A stretch of 38,576 bases of DNA from an uncultured Bacteroidota bacterium (GTDB lineage Bacteria > Bacteroidota > Bacteroidia > Chitinophagales > Chitinophagaceae): positions 1 to 38,576 of the forward strand of contig CAIOYQ010000027.1 in assembly GCA_903862505.1 (NCBI GenBank), given 5' to 3'. The translations under genes and the position numbers were made by a program. Each line of letters opens with the position of its first letter. Position 1 is the first letter of the stretch. Shown one piece after another: positions 16,131 through 24,337 of this stretch. Below the pieces are notes generated by a model. That model searched no databases. It was not told where the DNA came from and worked only from the letters and a program-made list of their open reading frames with translations.

Positions 16131-16910
16131 CTATTGTATTGCTTGGGCAACAATTTCAGCAATATCCAATACTTCTGTTTTTACTTCTTCGGATCTATTT
16201 TTAATACCATCGGTCATCATGGTATTGCAAAATGGACAGGCACTTGCCACAAAATCTGATTTAGTTTCAATCGCTTCATCGGCACGTTCCATATTAATTC
16301 GTTTGTCTCCTTTTTCTTCTTCTTTAAACATTTGCGCGCCGCCTGCTCCACAGCACAAACCCTTGGACTTACATCTTTTCATTTCTCTAAGTTCCATGTC
16401 CAAACTTTCCAATACTTTTCTCGGTGCTTCATAAATTTCATTGGCCCTGCCTAAATAGCAACTATCATGGTAGGTAATGGATTTACCTTTCCACTCATTA
16501 CTATCGGTGAATTTTATTTTTCCTTGTTCAATTAATTCTTGTAAGAAGGTGGTGTGGTGTATCACATCGTAATGACCACCCAGCGCTGGGTATTCGTTTT
16601 TTAAAGTATTAAAACAATGTGGGCAGGTGGTTACAATTTTTTTTATCTCGTACCCGTTTAATACCTGAATATTTTGGTAGGCCATCATTTGAAACATAAA
16701 TTCATTGCCTGCTCTTCGAGCTGGATCACCCGTACAAGCTTCTTCCTTGCCTAAGATGGCATACTGCACACCTGCTTTATCCATTATAGTGGCAAATGCT
16801 TTGGTTATTTTTTGCGCTCTTTGATCAAAGCTACCTGCGCATCCCACCCAAAATAATACTTCAGGTTTTTCGCCTCTTGCCATAAACTCGGCCATTGTTG
16901 ATACTTTCAT
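16131..16910 (-). CDS. Cysteine-rich (Fe-S) binding protein, HdrB/HdrD-like (CCG domains)
   Basis: A 259-residue soluble protein with two CCG-type cysteine-rich domains, as in heterodisulfide reductase HdrB/D, GlpC and LutA. Visible clusters are WVGCAGSFD, TTCPHCFNTLK, GLCCGAGGAQMF (the typical CCG core) and ASACPFCNTMMTDG. Such domains bind a non-cubane 4Fe-4S cluster and handle disulfide or quinone-linked electron transfer. The gene follows, at 54 bases, the membrane Fe-S subunit at 16965-18236, so the two likely form an HdrDE-like complex. The natural substrate in Bacteroidota is not established to my knowledge. Confidence 0.9.
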   Translation of the reverse strand: MKVSTMAEFMARGEKPEVLFWVGCAGSFDQRAQKITKAFATIMDKAGVQYAILGKEEACTGDPARRAGNEFMFQMMAYQNIQVLNGYEIKKIVTTCPHCFNTLKNEYPALGGHYDVIHHTTFLQELIEQGKIKFTDSNEWKGKSITYHDSCYLGRANEIYEAPRKVLESLDMELREMKRCKSKGLCCGAGGAQMFKEEEKGDKRINMERADEAIETKSDFVASACPFCNTMMTDGIKNRSEEVKTEVLDIAEIVAQAIQ

Positions 16911-16964
16911 TCGATATAATTTTAGATCCTTTATTTATGTTCCCTAAATTAATTTCCTAATTTC

Positions 16965-18236
16965 TTATTGGTTGGTCCATGCATCTCTGTCGTCTGGGGC
17001 AAACTTCCAAGGTGCAAAATTATTTTCAATATTACTAAACATGCCATTCCATTCCGAAGGCGCATTGCTTTCCTCCATTACCAAGGATCTTCTTAATTCC
17101 AAGATAATGTCTAATGGAGAAATACTCACAGGACATTCCTCTACACAGGCGTTACAAGTGGTGCAAGCTCTTAATTCTTCTACACTAATATAATCGTGTA
17201 ATAATGATTTACCATCGTCTACAAATTGTTTGTTAGTATCTATATTTTTACCCACTGCTTCCAATCTGTCCCTAGTATCCATCATAATTTTTCGAGGACT
17301 TAATAATTTACCAGTGATATTCGCAGGACAAGCGGCACTGCATCTTCCACACTCGGTACAGCTATAGGCATCCATCAAATTTTTCCAACTTAAATCCATA
17401 ACATCCCGTGCGCCAAATTTTTCAGGTGCAGCTGCATTCGTTGGAGCTAATTCGGGTTGCATGGCATACAATACTTCATTTTGAATGCTAGGCATATTGT
17501 GCATTTGTCCCTTTGGAATTAAGGGAGCATAATAGGCATTAGGGAAAGCAAGTATGATATGTAAATGTTTGGAATAAGGTAGGTAGTTCATAAATGCATA
17601 AATGCCTAAAATGTGTAACCACCATGCAGTATGTTCAATGGTTGATTGAGTAGATGCATTTACATTGCTAAGCAAAGGCTTCAAAAAGGATGAAATTAAA
17701 TAATTCGCTTCCGCATCTGCTGCGTTCATTGTTAAAAACAAACTCATTAGAACGATCTCAATAATTAAAATTGCATTTGCATCTGATTTTGGCCATCCCG
17801 CTAAATCCTTATCAGTAAATCTCTTTATTCTTCCCATATTTCGTCTTGCAAAAAACACAACACAGGCAACCAATACCAAGAAAGCCAATACTTCAAAGAT
17901 ATTGATTAGAAAATCGTAAAATGAGCCGAGATAAGGTTTAAAAATTCGATGTGTACCCGCTATTCCATCTATAATAATTTCAAGTAATTCAATATTAATA
18001 ATCACAAAACCAACGTAAACAAATAAATGCAAAATGGCCACAAGCGGATTACGAAACATCTTTTTTTGTCCGAATGCTAATAACAATACGTTTTGTATAC
18101 GCTTCCCTTTTTGATCTTTTATTTGAAAAGGTTTCCCCAAATGAATGTTTCTTGCAATTTTGCCTAATTTTTTAAAGAAAACAAAAAAGGCAATAATGGT
18201 AATTGCGGTAAAAACGATGCCTGCTACATATGCCAT
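16965..18236 (-). CDS. Membrane Fe-S oxidoreductase, HdrE/HdrC-like fusion
   Basis: A 423-residue protein. The N-terminal half has about five to six hydrophobic segments (near residues 1-22, 65-95, 105-130, 150-172, 203-235) resembling the haem-b-binding NarI/HdrE type. The C-terminal half carries two ferredoxin-type motifs, CTECGRCSAACP (293-304) and CTTCNACVEECP (358-369). It probably passes electrons between the quinone pool and the CCG protein encoded downstream at 16131. It is the first gene of the minus-strand set. The 163-base region upstream, shared with the divergent phosphohexomutase, has a -7-like element at 18270-18277. Confidence 0.9.
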   Translation of the reverse strand: MAYVAGIVFTAITIIAFFVFFKKLGKIARNIHLGKPFQIKDQKGKRIQNVLLLAFGQKKMFRNPLVAILHLFVYVGFVIINIELLEIIIDGIAGTHRIFKPYLGSFYDFLINIFEVLAFLVLVACVVFFARRNMGRIKRFTDKDLAGWPKSDANAILIIEIVLMSLFLTMNAADAEANYLISSFLKPLLSNVNASTQSTIEHTAWWLHILGIYAFMNYLPYSKHLHIILAFPNAYYAPLIPKGQMHNMPSIQNEVLYAMQPELAPTNAAAPEKFGARDVMDLSWKNLMDAYSCTECGRCSAACPANITGKLLSPRKIMMDTRDRLEAVGKNIDTNKQFVDDGKSLLHDYISVEELRACTTCNACVEECPVSISPLDIILELRRSLVMEESNAPSEWNGMFSNIENNFAPWKFAPDDRDAWTNQ

Positions 18237-18269
18237 AACTATGTTTTAAAAGTATTTGTAGGATACCTG

Positions 18270-18277
18270 CAAATTTA
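18270..18277 (-). promoter_or_regulatory. Possible -7 promoter element for the Fe-S redox genes
   Basis: The minus strand reads TAAATTTG, an exact TAnnTTTG match, about 34 bases before the start codon at 18236. No good -33 TTTG is found at 17-23 bases further upstream, so this is tentative. Confidence 0.35.
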
Positions 18278-18399
18278 GCTTGTTTTCCGCTCTTTTTTAC
18301 TTGGAATTATTTAATTTGCTGCCATCGGAGCACATTTAATTAAATTGGTGCTTTTTGCGTATCCATGGGCACTACAATGGATTATTAAATTGAAAGAAA

Positions 18400-20127
18400 A
18401 TGAGTAAACATATAGATCAAAAAGCAGCCATTTGGTTAACAGGAAATTATGACGAGGCAACAAAGAATAATATTCGAGATTTACAGGCAAATCAGCCCGG
18501 TGAACTAGAAGAGTCTTTTTATAAAAATTTGGAGTTTGGTACAGGTGGATTAAGGGGTATTATGGGAGTGGGCACCAATCGTATTAATAAGTATACTATT
18601 GGCATGGCTACTCAGGGGTTTGCAAACTATTTAACTAAAACCTATCCGGACGAAAAAATAAGTGTGTCCATTGCGCATGATAGCAGAAATAATTCTAGAT
18701 TCTTTGCTGAAACTACTGCTGCAGTTTTTGCAGCGAACGGGTTAAAAGTATTTTTATTTGAAACTTTAAGACCTACTCCAGAGCTTAGTTTTGCCATTAG
18801 ACACTTGGGTTGCAAAGCGGGGGTGGTTTGTACAGCCTCTCATAATCCAAAGGAATACAATGGCTATAAAGCGTATTGGAATGATGGAGGTCAATTGGTT
18901 CCACCACATGATAAAAATGTAATTACAGAAGTGGAAGCGATACAGTCGGTAGATGAAGTAAAGTGGACTGGTGGCGAATCTAATATTGAATTATTGGGCA
19001 GTGATATGGACGCCGCTTATATTAAAATGGTGAAATCATTGAGTGTATATCCTGAAATTATTGAGGCGCAAAAGGATTTAAAAATTGTATACACACCTAT
19101 ACACGGTACAGGCATTACCATGGTGCCTCAAGTATTGGAAGCATTTGGTTTTACAAATGTGCATATTGTGGAGGAACAATCCACTCCAGATGGCAATTTT
19201 CCAACCGTCGCATATCCTAATCCTGAAGAAAGTGAAACCATGAGTATAGGACTCGCAAAAGCAAAATTATTAGATGCTGATATTCTATTGGGTACCGACC
19301 CAGATACAGACAGAGTGGGGGTGGGTGTAAAAAATCATAAAGGAGAATGGGTGTTAATGAATGGAAATCAAACCGCTGTTTTGGCATTTGCCTATATGAT
19401 GGAAGCACGTCGTGCAAAAGGTATTGCCAAAGTAAATGACATGGTGATTACGACTATTGTAACCACCGAAATGATTAATGAAGTTGCTAAGCAAAATAAA
19501 GTATCCTGCTATAATGTATTAACCGGGTTTAAATGGATTGCCGAATTAATTAAAGAAAAAGAAGGACAAGAAAATTATGTGATTGGAGGAGAGGAGAGTT
19601 TTGGACTAATGATTGGTGATCAAATTAGAGACAAGGATGCAGTAAGTGCCGTTGCTTTATTATGTGAAATGGCAGCTTATGAGAAGAATAAGGGCAGAAC
19701 CTTGTTTGATAAAATGATTGAATTGTATGTACAGTATGGTTTTTATTATGAAACCTTAATTAGTATTACCAAGAAAGGAATGAATGGACAACAGGAAATT
19801 GCTGCAATGATGGAAGGATATAGACAGTCTCCACCTTCCACCATTAATGGTACAAAAGTGGCTACCTTATTGGATTATGAATTACAAAAAGGAACCAATT
19901 TGCTGACCGGTGAAACCTGGAAAATAAATTTACCTAAAAGTAATGTATTGCAATTTATAACAGAGGATGGAAGTAAAATTTCGGCAAGACCTAGCGGCAC
20001 GGAACCAAAAATCAAGTTCTATTTTAGTGTAAATACAAAATTGAATGATGCAAGTGAATTTGATGCGCAATATGCAACATTGCAAAATAAAATAAATGGC
20101 ATTATTGGGGATATGCAATTAAACTAA
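18400..20127 (+). CDS. Phosphohexomutase (phosphoglucomutase/phosphomannomutase family)
   Basis: A 575-residue alpha-D-phosphohexomutase that interconverts hexose 1- and 6-phosphates, probably glucose and/or mannose. The phosphoserine loop is TASHNP (Ser147), the Mg-binding loop is GTDPDTDR (Asp300, 302, 304), the sugar-binding loop is GGEESFG (396-402), and RPSGTEPKIKFY near the C-terminus binds phosphate. The roughly 570-residue length fits the PgcA/PGM2-like subgroup, not the 450-residue GlmM group, and a GlmM is encoded separately at 32759. Exact sugar specificity cannot be read from sequence. pcm follows after 3 bases. Confidence 0.95.
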   Translation: MSKHIDQKAAIWLTGNYDEATKNNIRDLQANQPGELEESFYKNLEFGTGGLRGIMGVGTNRINKYTIGMATQGFANYLTKTYPDEKISVSIAHDSRNNSRFFAETTAAVFAANGLKVFLFETLRPTPELSFAIRHLGCKAGVVCTASHNPKEYNGYKAYWNDGGQLVPPHDKNVITEVEAIQSVDEVKWTGGESNIELLGSDMDAAYIKMVKSLSVYPEIIEAQKDLKIVYTPIHGTGITMVPQVLEAFGFTNVHIVEEQSTPDGNFPTVAYPNPEESETMSIGLAKAKLLDADILLGTDPDTDRVGVGVKNHKGEWVLMNGNQTAVLAFAYMMEARRAKGIAKVNDMVITTIVTTEMINEVAKQNKVSCYNVLTGFKWIAELIKEKEGQENYVIGGEESFGLMIGDQIRDKDAVSAVALLCEMAAYEKNKGRTLFDKMIELYVQYGFYYETLISITKKGMNGQQEIAAMMEGYRQSPPSTINGTKVATLLDYELQKGTNLLTGETWKINLPKSNVLQFITEDGSKISARPSGTEPKIKFYFSVNTKLNDASEFDAQYATLQNKINGIIGDMQLN

Positions 20128-20130
20128 ATT

Positions 20131-20814
20131 ATGGAAAAACCAAAGCGGATTGATCTTGAAGACAGGTATTTGCATAAGAAGCTAAGGGAGCAGTTAGTTG
20201 CAGAACTTAGAACAAAAGGTATAACAGATGAGGCCGTTTTGAGTGCGATTGGGCTTATCCCTAGACATTATTTTTTGGACTCTGCATTTGATAAAATTGC
20301 CTATGAAGACCGTGCTTTTTCAATTGCAGCGGATCAAACTATATCCCAGCCTTATACGGTTGCGTTTCAAACACAGTTATTAAAGGTAAAAAATGGAGAT
20401 AAGGTATTAGAGATTGGCACGGGGAGTATTTATCAAACCGCTATATTATCCGCTTTGGGTGCTAAAGTATATACAATTGAAAGACAAGAGGCTTTATACA
20501 AAAAGACCCAAAAGCTTAATAGTATGATTGCGGAATTGCTTCCCAATGTTTATTTTTTCTACGGAGATGGCTTTGAAGGCCTTCCCGAATTTGCACCCTT
20601 TGATAAGATTATTATCACCGCGGCTGCACCCAAAGTACCAGAGAAGTTATGGGAGCAGTTAAAAGTAAAAGGGATGATGGTAATTCCGTTGGATGAGTCT
20701 GAGAACGCGCAAAGAATGTTAAGACTTACCAAGAAAAAAGATGGATTAGCTAAGCGGGAGTCCTTTGAACAATTTTCTTTTGTACCTATGTTACAAGGAA
20801 AAAGCCAAAGCTAG
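20131..20814 (+). CDS. pcm: Protein-L-isoaspartate O-methyltransferase
   Basis: A 227-residue SAM-dependent methyltransferase that repairs isoaspartyl residues in aged proteins. The family's substrate segment DQTISQPYTVAFQT and the SAM motif I region VLEIGTGS are clear. FYGDGFEGLPEFAPFDKIIITAAAP covers motifs II/III. In motif I the usual GTGSGYQ reads GTGSIYQ: the third glycine is Ile100, which is unusual for a SAM-binding loop. It starts three bases after the phosphohexomutase, so the two are co-transcribed. Its stop lies beside a hairpin at 20801-20840. Confidence 0.93.
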   Translation: MEKPKRIDLEDRYLHKKLREQLVAELRTKGITDEAVLSAIGLIPRHYFLDSAFDKIAYEDRAFSIAADQTISQPYTVAFQTQLLKVKNGDKVLEIGTGSIYQTAILSALGAKVYTIERQEALYKKTQKLNSMIAELLPNVYFFYGDGFEGLPEFAPFDKIIITAAAPKVPEKLWEQLKVKGMMVIPLDESENAQRMLRLTKKKDGLAKRESFEQFSFVPMLQGKSQS

Positions 20815-20840
20815 TCTTTGGATTTGACCGCTTTGGCTTT
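20801..20840. terminator. Hairpin between pcm and the outer-membrane protein gene
   Basis: AAAGCCAAAGC (20801-20811) pairs perfectly with GCTTTGGCTTT (20830-20840), with an 18-base loop. On the minus strand it is followed by TTCC and few further T's. On the plus strand it is followed by an A-rich, not T-rich, stretch. It is most convincing as terminator of the minus-strand gene and weak for pcm. Confidence 0.6.
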
Positions 20841-20867
20841 GAATTATAAAAAGGTTAGTGCTAATTA

Positions 20868-23465
20868 TTATTGAGGCATCTGATCCATTCCACCGCCGCC
20901 TTCTTCACCTTTTGAACTTTTTCTTCTTAATAAGTTTACGTCAAACTTTCCAAAACGGTAAGAGAAGTTTAGTCTAAAAAATTGTTGGTCTCTCACTCTT
21001 GTAGCATTTTGAATGAAGTATAAACTTTCAGAGTAAGTTTTATTAACTCTTGTTTTAAATACATCACTTACGCTAAATGTTAAGCTTGCAGTTCTTCCTC
21101 CGGTTAAGGTCCAATCCTTTCTGACAGACATATCAAACTCATAGACAGGTAGGTTGTAACCCTGTGCAGTAGACTGAGGTCCACCAAATCCACCCCCGCC
21201 AAATCCACCCCCGCCAGATCTACCCCCACCGCCTCGGCTATCACCACCAGGAGGCAAAATTGTTTTGGCTTGATATTGACCACTAAATTGGAAGGAATAG
21301 CCATTTGATAATTTGAAAGTGTTATTCATTTTGCTAAACCAGCTAATTAAGTTGTTGTTTACATCTTGCCCTGGTATGGAAGTTGTTATAGAAGAATTAA
21401 ATAAATTCAAACTTAAATTCATATCCCACCATTTTGTGATAGCTGTCTTGTTACTTAACTCAAGTCCATAAGTGATAGCAGTATTAGCATTGATATAAGA
21501 ACTGTAAAAAGCACTATCGTTAGTGAGGGGATTGATAGCTTTATAGATATAATTGGTAATTAAGTTATTACTGTATTTATAATAAGCGTTTGCTAAAAAA
21601 TTAGCACCCTTTTGATAAGCATTATTATATCCTAACTCAAAAGATTGCGTGAATTGAGGGTCTAAGTTAGGGTTACCTACTGTAATATTTAAAGGGTCGC
21701 TATAATCGGGGAAAGGTTGTAATTGAAAGAAGTTTGGTGCATTAATACGCCTTGAATAATTTAATTGAATATCTTGTTTATCATTTAGCTTGTAGGTAAC
21801 AAAAGCACTTGGGAATAAAGAGATAGGGAATGTTTTTTTAAAATTTAAGGAATCAACTCCTTGGTTATTTTGTACATCAACAGTGTAAGTCCTGTTTTCT
21901 GCTCTTAGACCAACTTGATAACTAAGATTATTCTTTTTTCCATTAAGATTTATATAGCCAGCTAGTATATTCTCACCGTAATTATATTTAGTACTAATAC
22001 TACTCAGGAAAATATCATTTCTAAATTGATCCCTACTATTAAATTCATCTCTAGTATTGTATCGAATACCCGTTTCAAATTTTACCGCATTTTTAAATTC
22101 ACGTGCATAATCAATATTGGTAGTATAATTTTTATTATTTCCTACCCCAATACTTCTTTGATTCAGATAGCTTGAATTAATTGTGGACCAGCTGTCATTA
22201 GAAGCCTCATTGTAATTGAAGTCGGCAGTTACTTCGTGACCCGGTTCTGCAAATAAGTGTTTAAAACTTAGCTGCGCTCCTTTATTTAAATAATCAAAAT
22301 TTGAATTATTATCCAATAAGAATGATTTTACAAGGCTTTCTCTGACAGAATCAATTATTTGATTTCCACTGGACAAGGACCCTCCTTGTGAGACACTACC
22401 GTAAAAAGAAAAACTGTTTCTATTATCGGGTAAATAGTCTAGGCCTGCACGGTAAAAATTAAAAGATCCATTGCTTGTACTATTATTAATCGTATTTAAA
22501 AAACTGGGAGTGGAACTACCTAAAATTTCTCTAATATTCGTACTATTAGAAATAGATTTACGTCCAAATATATTTGCACTTAAGGAAAAATTAAATTTAC
22601 TTTCTCTAATATTTAAATCCCCGCCACCATTAAATTTCCCACGCATGTCAAGGCCTGTTCTTAACCCACCATTGTAGCCATTTTTACGGTTCTTTTTTAA
22701 TACAATGTTTAAGATACCTGCATTACCACCTGACGCATCATATTTAGCAGATGGATTGGTAATAATTTCAACTCTATCAATAATGTCTGCAGGAATTTGA
22801 TCCATGGTCAAAGTTGTAGGGCGATTGTCAATCAATAAAGTAGGCGTTGCATTTCTTAAAGTCACGTTGCCATCAATATCTACGTTTAAGTTGGGAATAT
22901 TTTTCATCACCTCCACGGCAGTTTGTCCTGTACTCAGTAAATTTTTATCTACATTAAATATTTTACGATCAATACCCATTTCAAATTGAGGCTTTGCGGT
23001 GCTACTTACAGTAACTGATTTTAGGTCGTTAACATCCTCTTCAATTTTAATATTTCCTAAGTCCTTATCCACCATGGCCATCATATCTTGCATATTTTGG
23101 CCTGCACCTGGTTTAAAATTAAAACTAATTTGTTTTTCTTGTTTTTTATATCCTACACCAGTAAGGATCAATTTGAAATTGCCCATCACAGGTAAATTTT
23201 CAAAACTAAAATCTCCATTAGTAGCTGTTAACATAGTCCCTAAAATGGACTCTGTCGTTTTTTTGGAAACAGGGTCAAATTTGCTTCCTTTTATTTGTAG
23301 TGTAATTCCTTCGATGCCTTTTTTGTTGGCATCCACCACTTTGCCGTAAAAACGACCCGTATTTGCACCGGCACCGGCACCTCTTGCACCCCCACCAGTT
23401 GGGTATTGGGCATTGCTACTTAACTGAGTTAAAATAGCGATAAAGAAAATGTATATAAATTTCAT
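20868..23465 (-). CDS. Outer-membrane beta-barrel protein, TonB-receptor-like (carboxypeptidase-regulatory plus pfam14905-type barrel)
   Basis: An 865-residue outer-membrane protein. After a signal peptide (about 1-19, ending SNAQ) there is a Gly/Ala-rich linker. A carboxypeptidase-regulatory-like beta-sandwich follows (about 38-115, FYGKVVDANKKGIEGITL). Next comes a plug-like domain (about 150-260) with PTLLIDNRPTTLTMDQIPA and VEIITNPSAKYDASGGNAGI, then a long barrel ending in RLNFSYRFGKF. It lacks a clear SusD partner, so it is closer to the 'outer membrane beta-barrel family' than to SusC. An extracellular-loop-like insert at 740-762 is almost pure glycine, and the C-terminus carries another GGGG after the last strand. 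The ligand is unknown. Confidence 0.88.
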   Translation of the reverse strand: MKFIYIFFIAILTQLSSNAQYPTGGGARGAGAGANTGRFYGKVVDANKKGIEGITLQIKGSKFDPVSKKTTESILGTMLTATNGDFSFENLPVMGNFKLILTGVGYKKQEKQISFNFKPGAGQNMQDMMAMVDKDLGNIKIEEDVNDLKSVTVSSTAKPQFEMGIDRKIFNVDKNLLSTGQTAVEVMKNIPNLNVDIDGNVTLRNATPTLLIDNRPTTLTMDQIPADIIDRVEIITNPSAKYDASGGNAGILNIVLKKNRKNGYNGGLRTGLDMRGKFNGGGDLNIRESKFNFSLSANIFGRKSISNSTNIREILGSSTPSFLNTINNSTSNGSFNFYRAGLDYLPDNRNSFSFYGSVSQGGSLSSGNQIIDSVRESLVKSFLLDNNSNFDYLNKGAQLSFKHLFAEPGHEVTADFNYNEASNDSWSTINSSYLNQRSIGVGNNKNYTTNIDYAREFKNAVKFETGIRYNTRDEFNSRDQFRNDIFLSSISTKYNYGENILAGYINLNGKKNNLSYQVGLRAENRTYTVDVQNNQGVDSLNFKKTFPISLFPSAFVTYKLNDKQDIQLNYSRRINAPNFFQLQPFPDYSDPLNITVGNPNLDPQFTQSFELGYNNAYQKGANFLANAYYKYSNNLITNYIYKAINPLTNDSAFYSSYINANTAITYGLELSNKTAITKWWDMNLSLNLFNSSITTSIPGQDVNNNLISWFSKMNNTFKLSNGYSFQFSGQYQAKTILPPGGDSRGGGGRSGGGGFGGGGFGGPQSTAQGYNLPVYEFDMSVRKDWTLTGGRTASLTFSVSDVFKTRVNKTYSESLYFIQNATRVRDQQFFRLNFSYRFGKFDVNLLRRKSSKGEEGGGGMDQMPQ
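21186..21230 (-). repeat. In-frame 15-bp tandem repeats encoding a Gly-rich loop
   Basis: AAATCCACCCCCGCC occurs twice head to tail (21186-21200, 21201-21215), followed by a diverged third unit (21216-21230). On the coding strand these give repeated GGGGF-type pentapeptides within the outer-membrane protein. Unit length is a multiple of three, so slippage would change loop length without a frameshift. Confidence 0.85.
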
Positions 23466-23560
23466 AATAGTTTAGATAGGTATTTAGTATGCAGGTTTAT
23501 TCAGATTGCAAATATCCTTCATATTATTAATTTGCGGTAATTGGATTATATAAACGGTAA

Positions 23561-24064
23561 TTAAAAGGGGTGAGTAAGTATTAGAATGAGGATGCCCCAA
23601 ACAAGTCCTATTGAAAATGCGATGATTCGGTAACTGCGGGTAGCTTTTAAAAGGCTGGCTTCTAGTAGGGGCTTCCATTTCGTTGTTAGCTGTTCGGAAA
23701 AGTCATCCTTGGCTTTTACAGCCAAATGTTGAATCAATAAAGGGAATATTTCACGCAACTCTTCCACAAAAACTTCTTTTAATTGCTCAATGGTCTTGTC
23801 TCCAATAAACATGGATACCATGGGTAATTTAGCCCCTAGTTTATGCGTAAAAAATTCGTGTAATTGATGGTCTATGGTTGGTAAAATGGCTTCAAATTGC
23901 TGCTTACTATTTTCCTTATTAATAAAAAGAGAAATATCTAGCTGCTCCAACATTTTTTTCATGCCTGCGTTATTTGGCCAAAAAACAAGCTTTACTAACA
24001 GCCAAGCAATAAACCATGCAAGGAGCCCAGTCATTAAAGGAATCACAAACAAATTCATTGGCAT
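23561..24064 (-). CDS. DUF445-like membrane protein
   Basis: About 167 residues. It has an N-terminal hydrophobic segment with LVKLVFWPNN, resembling the conserved N-terminal membrane motif of DUF445, and a C-terminal segment AFSIGLVWGILILILTHPF. The soluble middle is helical and charged. Function is unknown. ATG 24064 is chosen, with ATG 24058 possible. A GTG at 24085 lies inside the tRNA terminator hairpin and is rejected. The gene lies just downstream of tRNA-His and its terminator, so it needs its own promoter or readthrough. Confidence 0.7.
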   Translation of the reverse strand: MPMNLFVIPLMTGLLAWFIAWLLVKLVFWPNNAGMKKMLEQLDISLFINKENSKQQFEAILPTIDHQLHEFFTHKLGAKLPMVSMFIGDKTIEQLKEVFVEELREIFPLLIQHLAVKAKDDFSEQLTTKWKPLLEASLLKATRSYRIIAFSIGLVWGILILILTHPF

Positions 24065-24074
24065 AAATTTTATA

Positions 24075-24106
24075 AAAAAGCCCACCCCAATTGGGGTAGG
24101 CTTTTT
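24075..24106 (-). terminator. Terminator after tRNA-His
   Basis: On the minus strand a stem AAAAAGCCTACCCC pairs with GGGGTGGGCTTTTT, with one G-U pair, around AATT and ending in a T-run. It begins two bases after the tRNA CCA end. On the plus strand the same position is an A-C mismatch, so it works better for the minus strand. Confidence 0.85.
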
Positions 24107-24107
24107 C

Positions 24108-24185
24108 TGGGGAGAACGATGGGTCTCGAACCCACGACCTACAGATCCACAAACTGTCGCTCTAACCTACTGAGCTACGCCCTCC
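24108..24185 (-). tRNA. tRNA-His (anticodon GUG), CCA encoded
   Basis: The minus strand folds into a full cloverleaf. The acceptor GAGGGCG pairs with CGUUCUC (G-U pairs allowed), the D-stem is GCUC/GAGC, and the anticodon arm ACAG-CUGU carries loop UUGUGGA with anticodon GUG. The T arm is GUGGG-UUCGAGA-CCCAU. The extra G at -1 (24185) opposite C73, diagnostic of tRNA-His, is encoded, as is 3' CCA (24108-24110). The innermost anticodon-stem pair is U-U, a mild irregularity. Confidence 0.96.
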
Positions 24186-24196
24186 ATTTAGGGTTG

Positions 24197-24204
24197 CAAA
24201 AATA
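24197..24204 (-). promoter_or_regulatory. Probable -7 promoter element for tRNA-His
   Basis: The minus strand reads TATTTTTG, matching TAnnTTTG. Predicted initiation is near 24193, eight bases before the tRNA 5' end. There is no exact -33 TTTG. Confidence 0.5.
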
Positions 24205-24274
24205 CACTAATTCGGTAATCTATAAAACTTGTTTTACATCTTTTTATAAAATTATGGTAAAATAAAGCGGATTA

Positions 24275-24287
24275 TTCCAAATTGGAA
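24275..24287. repeat. Perfect inverted repeat upstream of prc
   Basis: TTCCAA-A-TTGGAA is a 6-1-6 perfect dyad placed about 35-45 bases before the predicted prc transcription start, overlapping the position of a -33 element. It could be an operator site. No regulator is identified. Confidence 0.45.
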
Positions 24288-24308
24288 CCTAGAATAGGCT
24301 TTTTACGC

Positions 24309-24316
24309 TATTTTTG
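24309..24316 (+). promoter_or_regulatory. Predicted -7 promoter element of prc
   Basis: TATTTTTG matches TAnnTTTG exactly. A TTG at 24282-24284 is the only -33 candidate, with a 24-base spacing. Initiation near 24320 fits the ATG at 24338 and argues against the in-frame TTG at 24314, which lies inside the promoter element. Confidence 0.5.
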
Positions 24317-24337
24317 AAATACTTCATGCACACATTT

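Noticed and set aside
22999-23349. 116-codon plus-strand frame within the outer-membrane protein gene
   Set aside because: Antisense to a clear signal-peptide/regulatory domain region, with no domain recognised.
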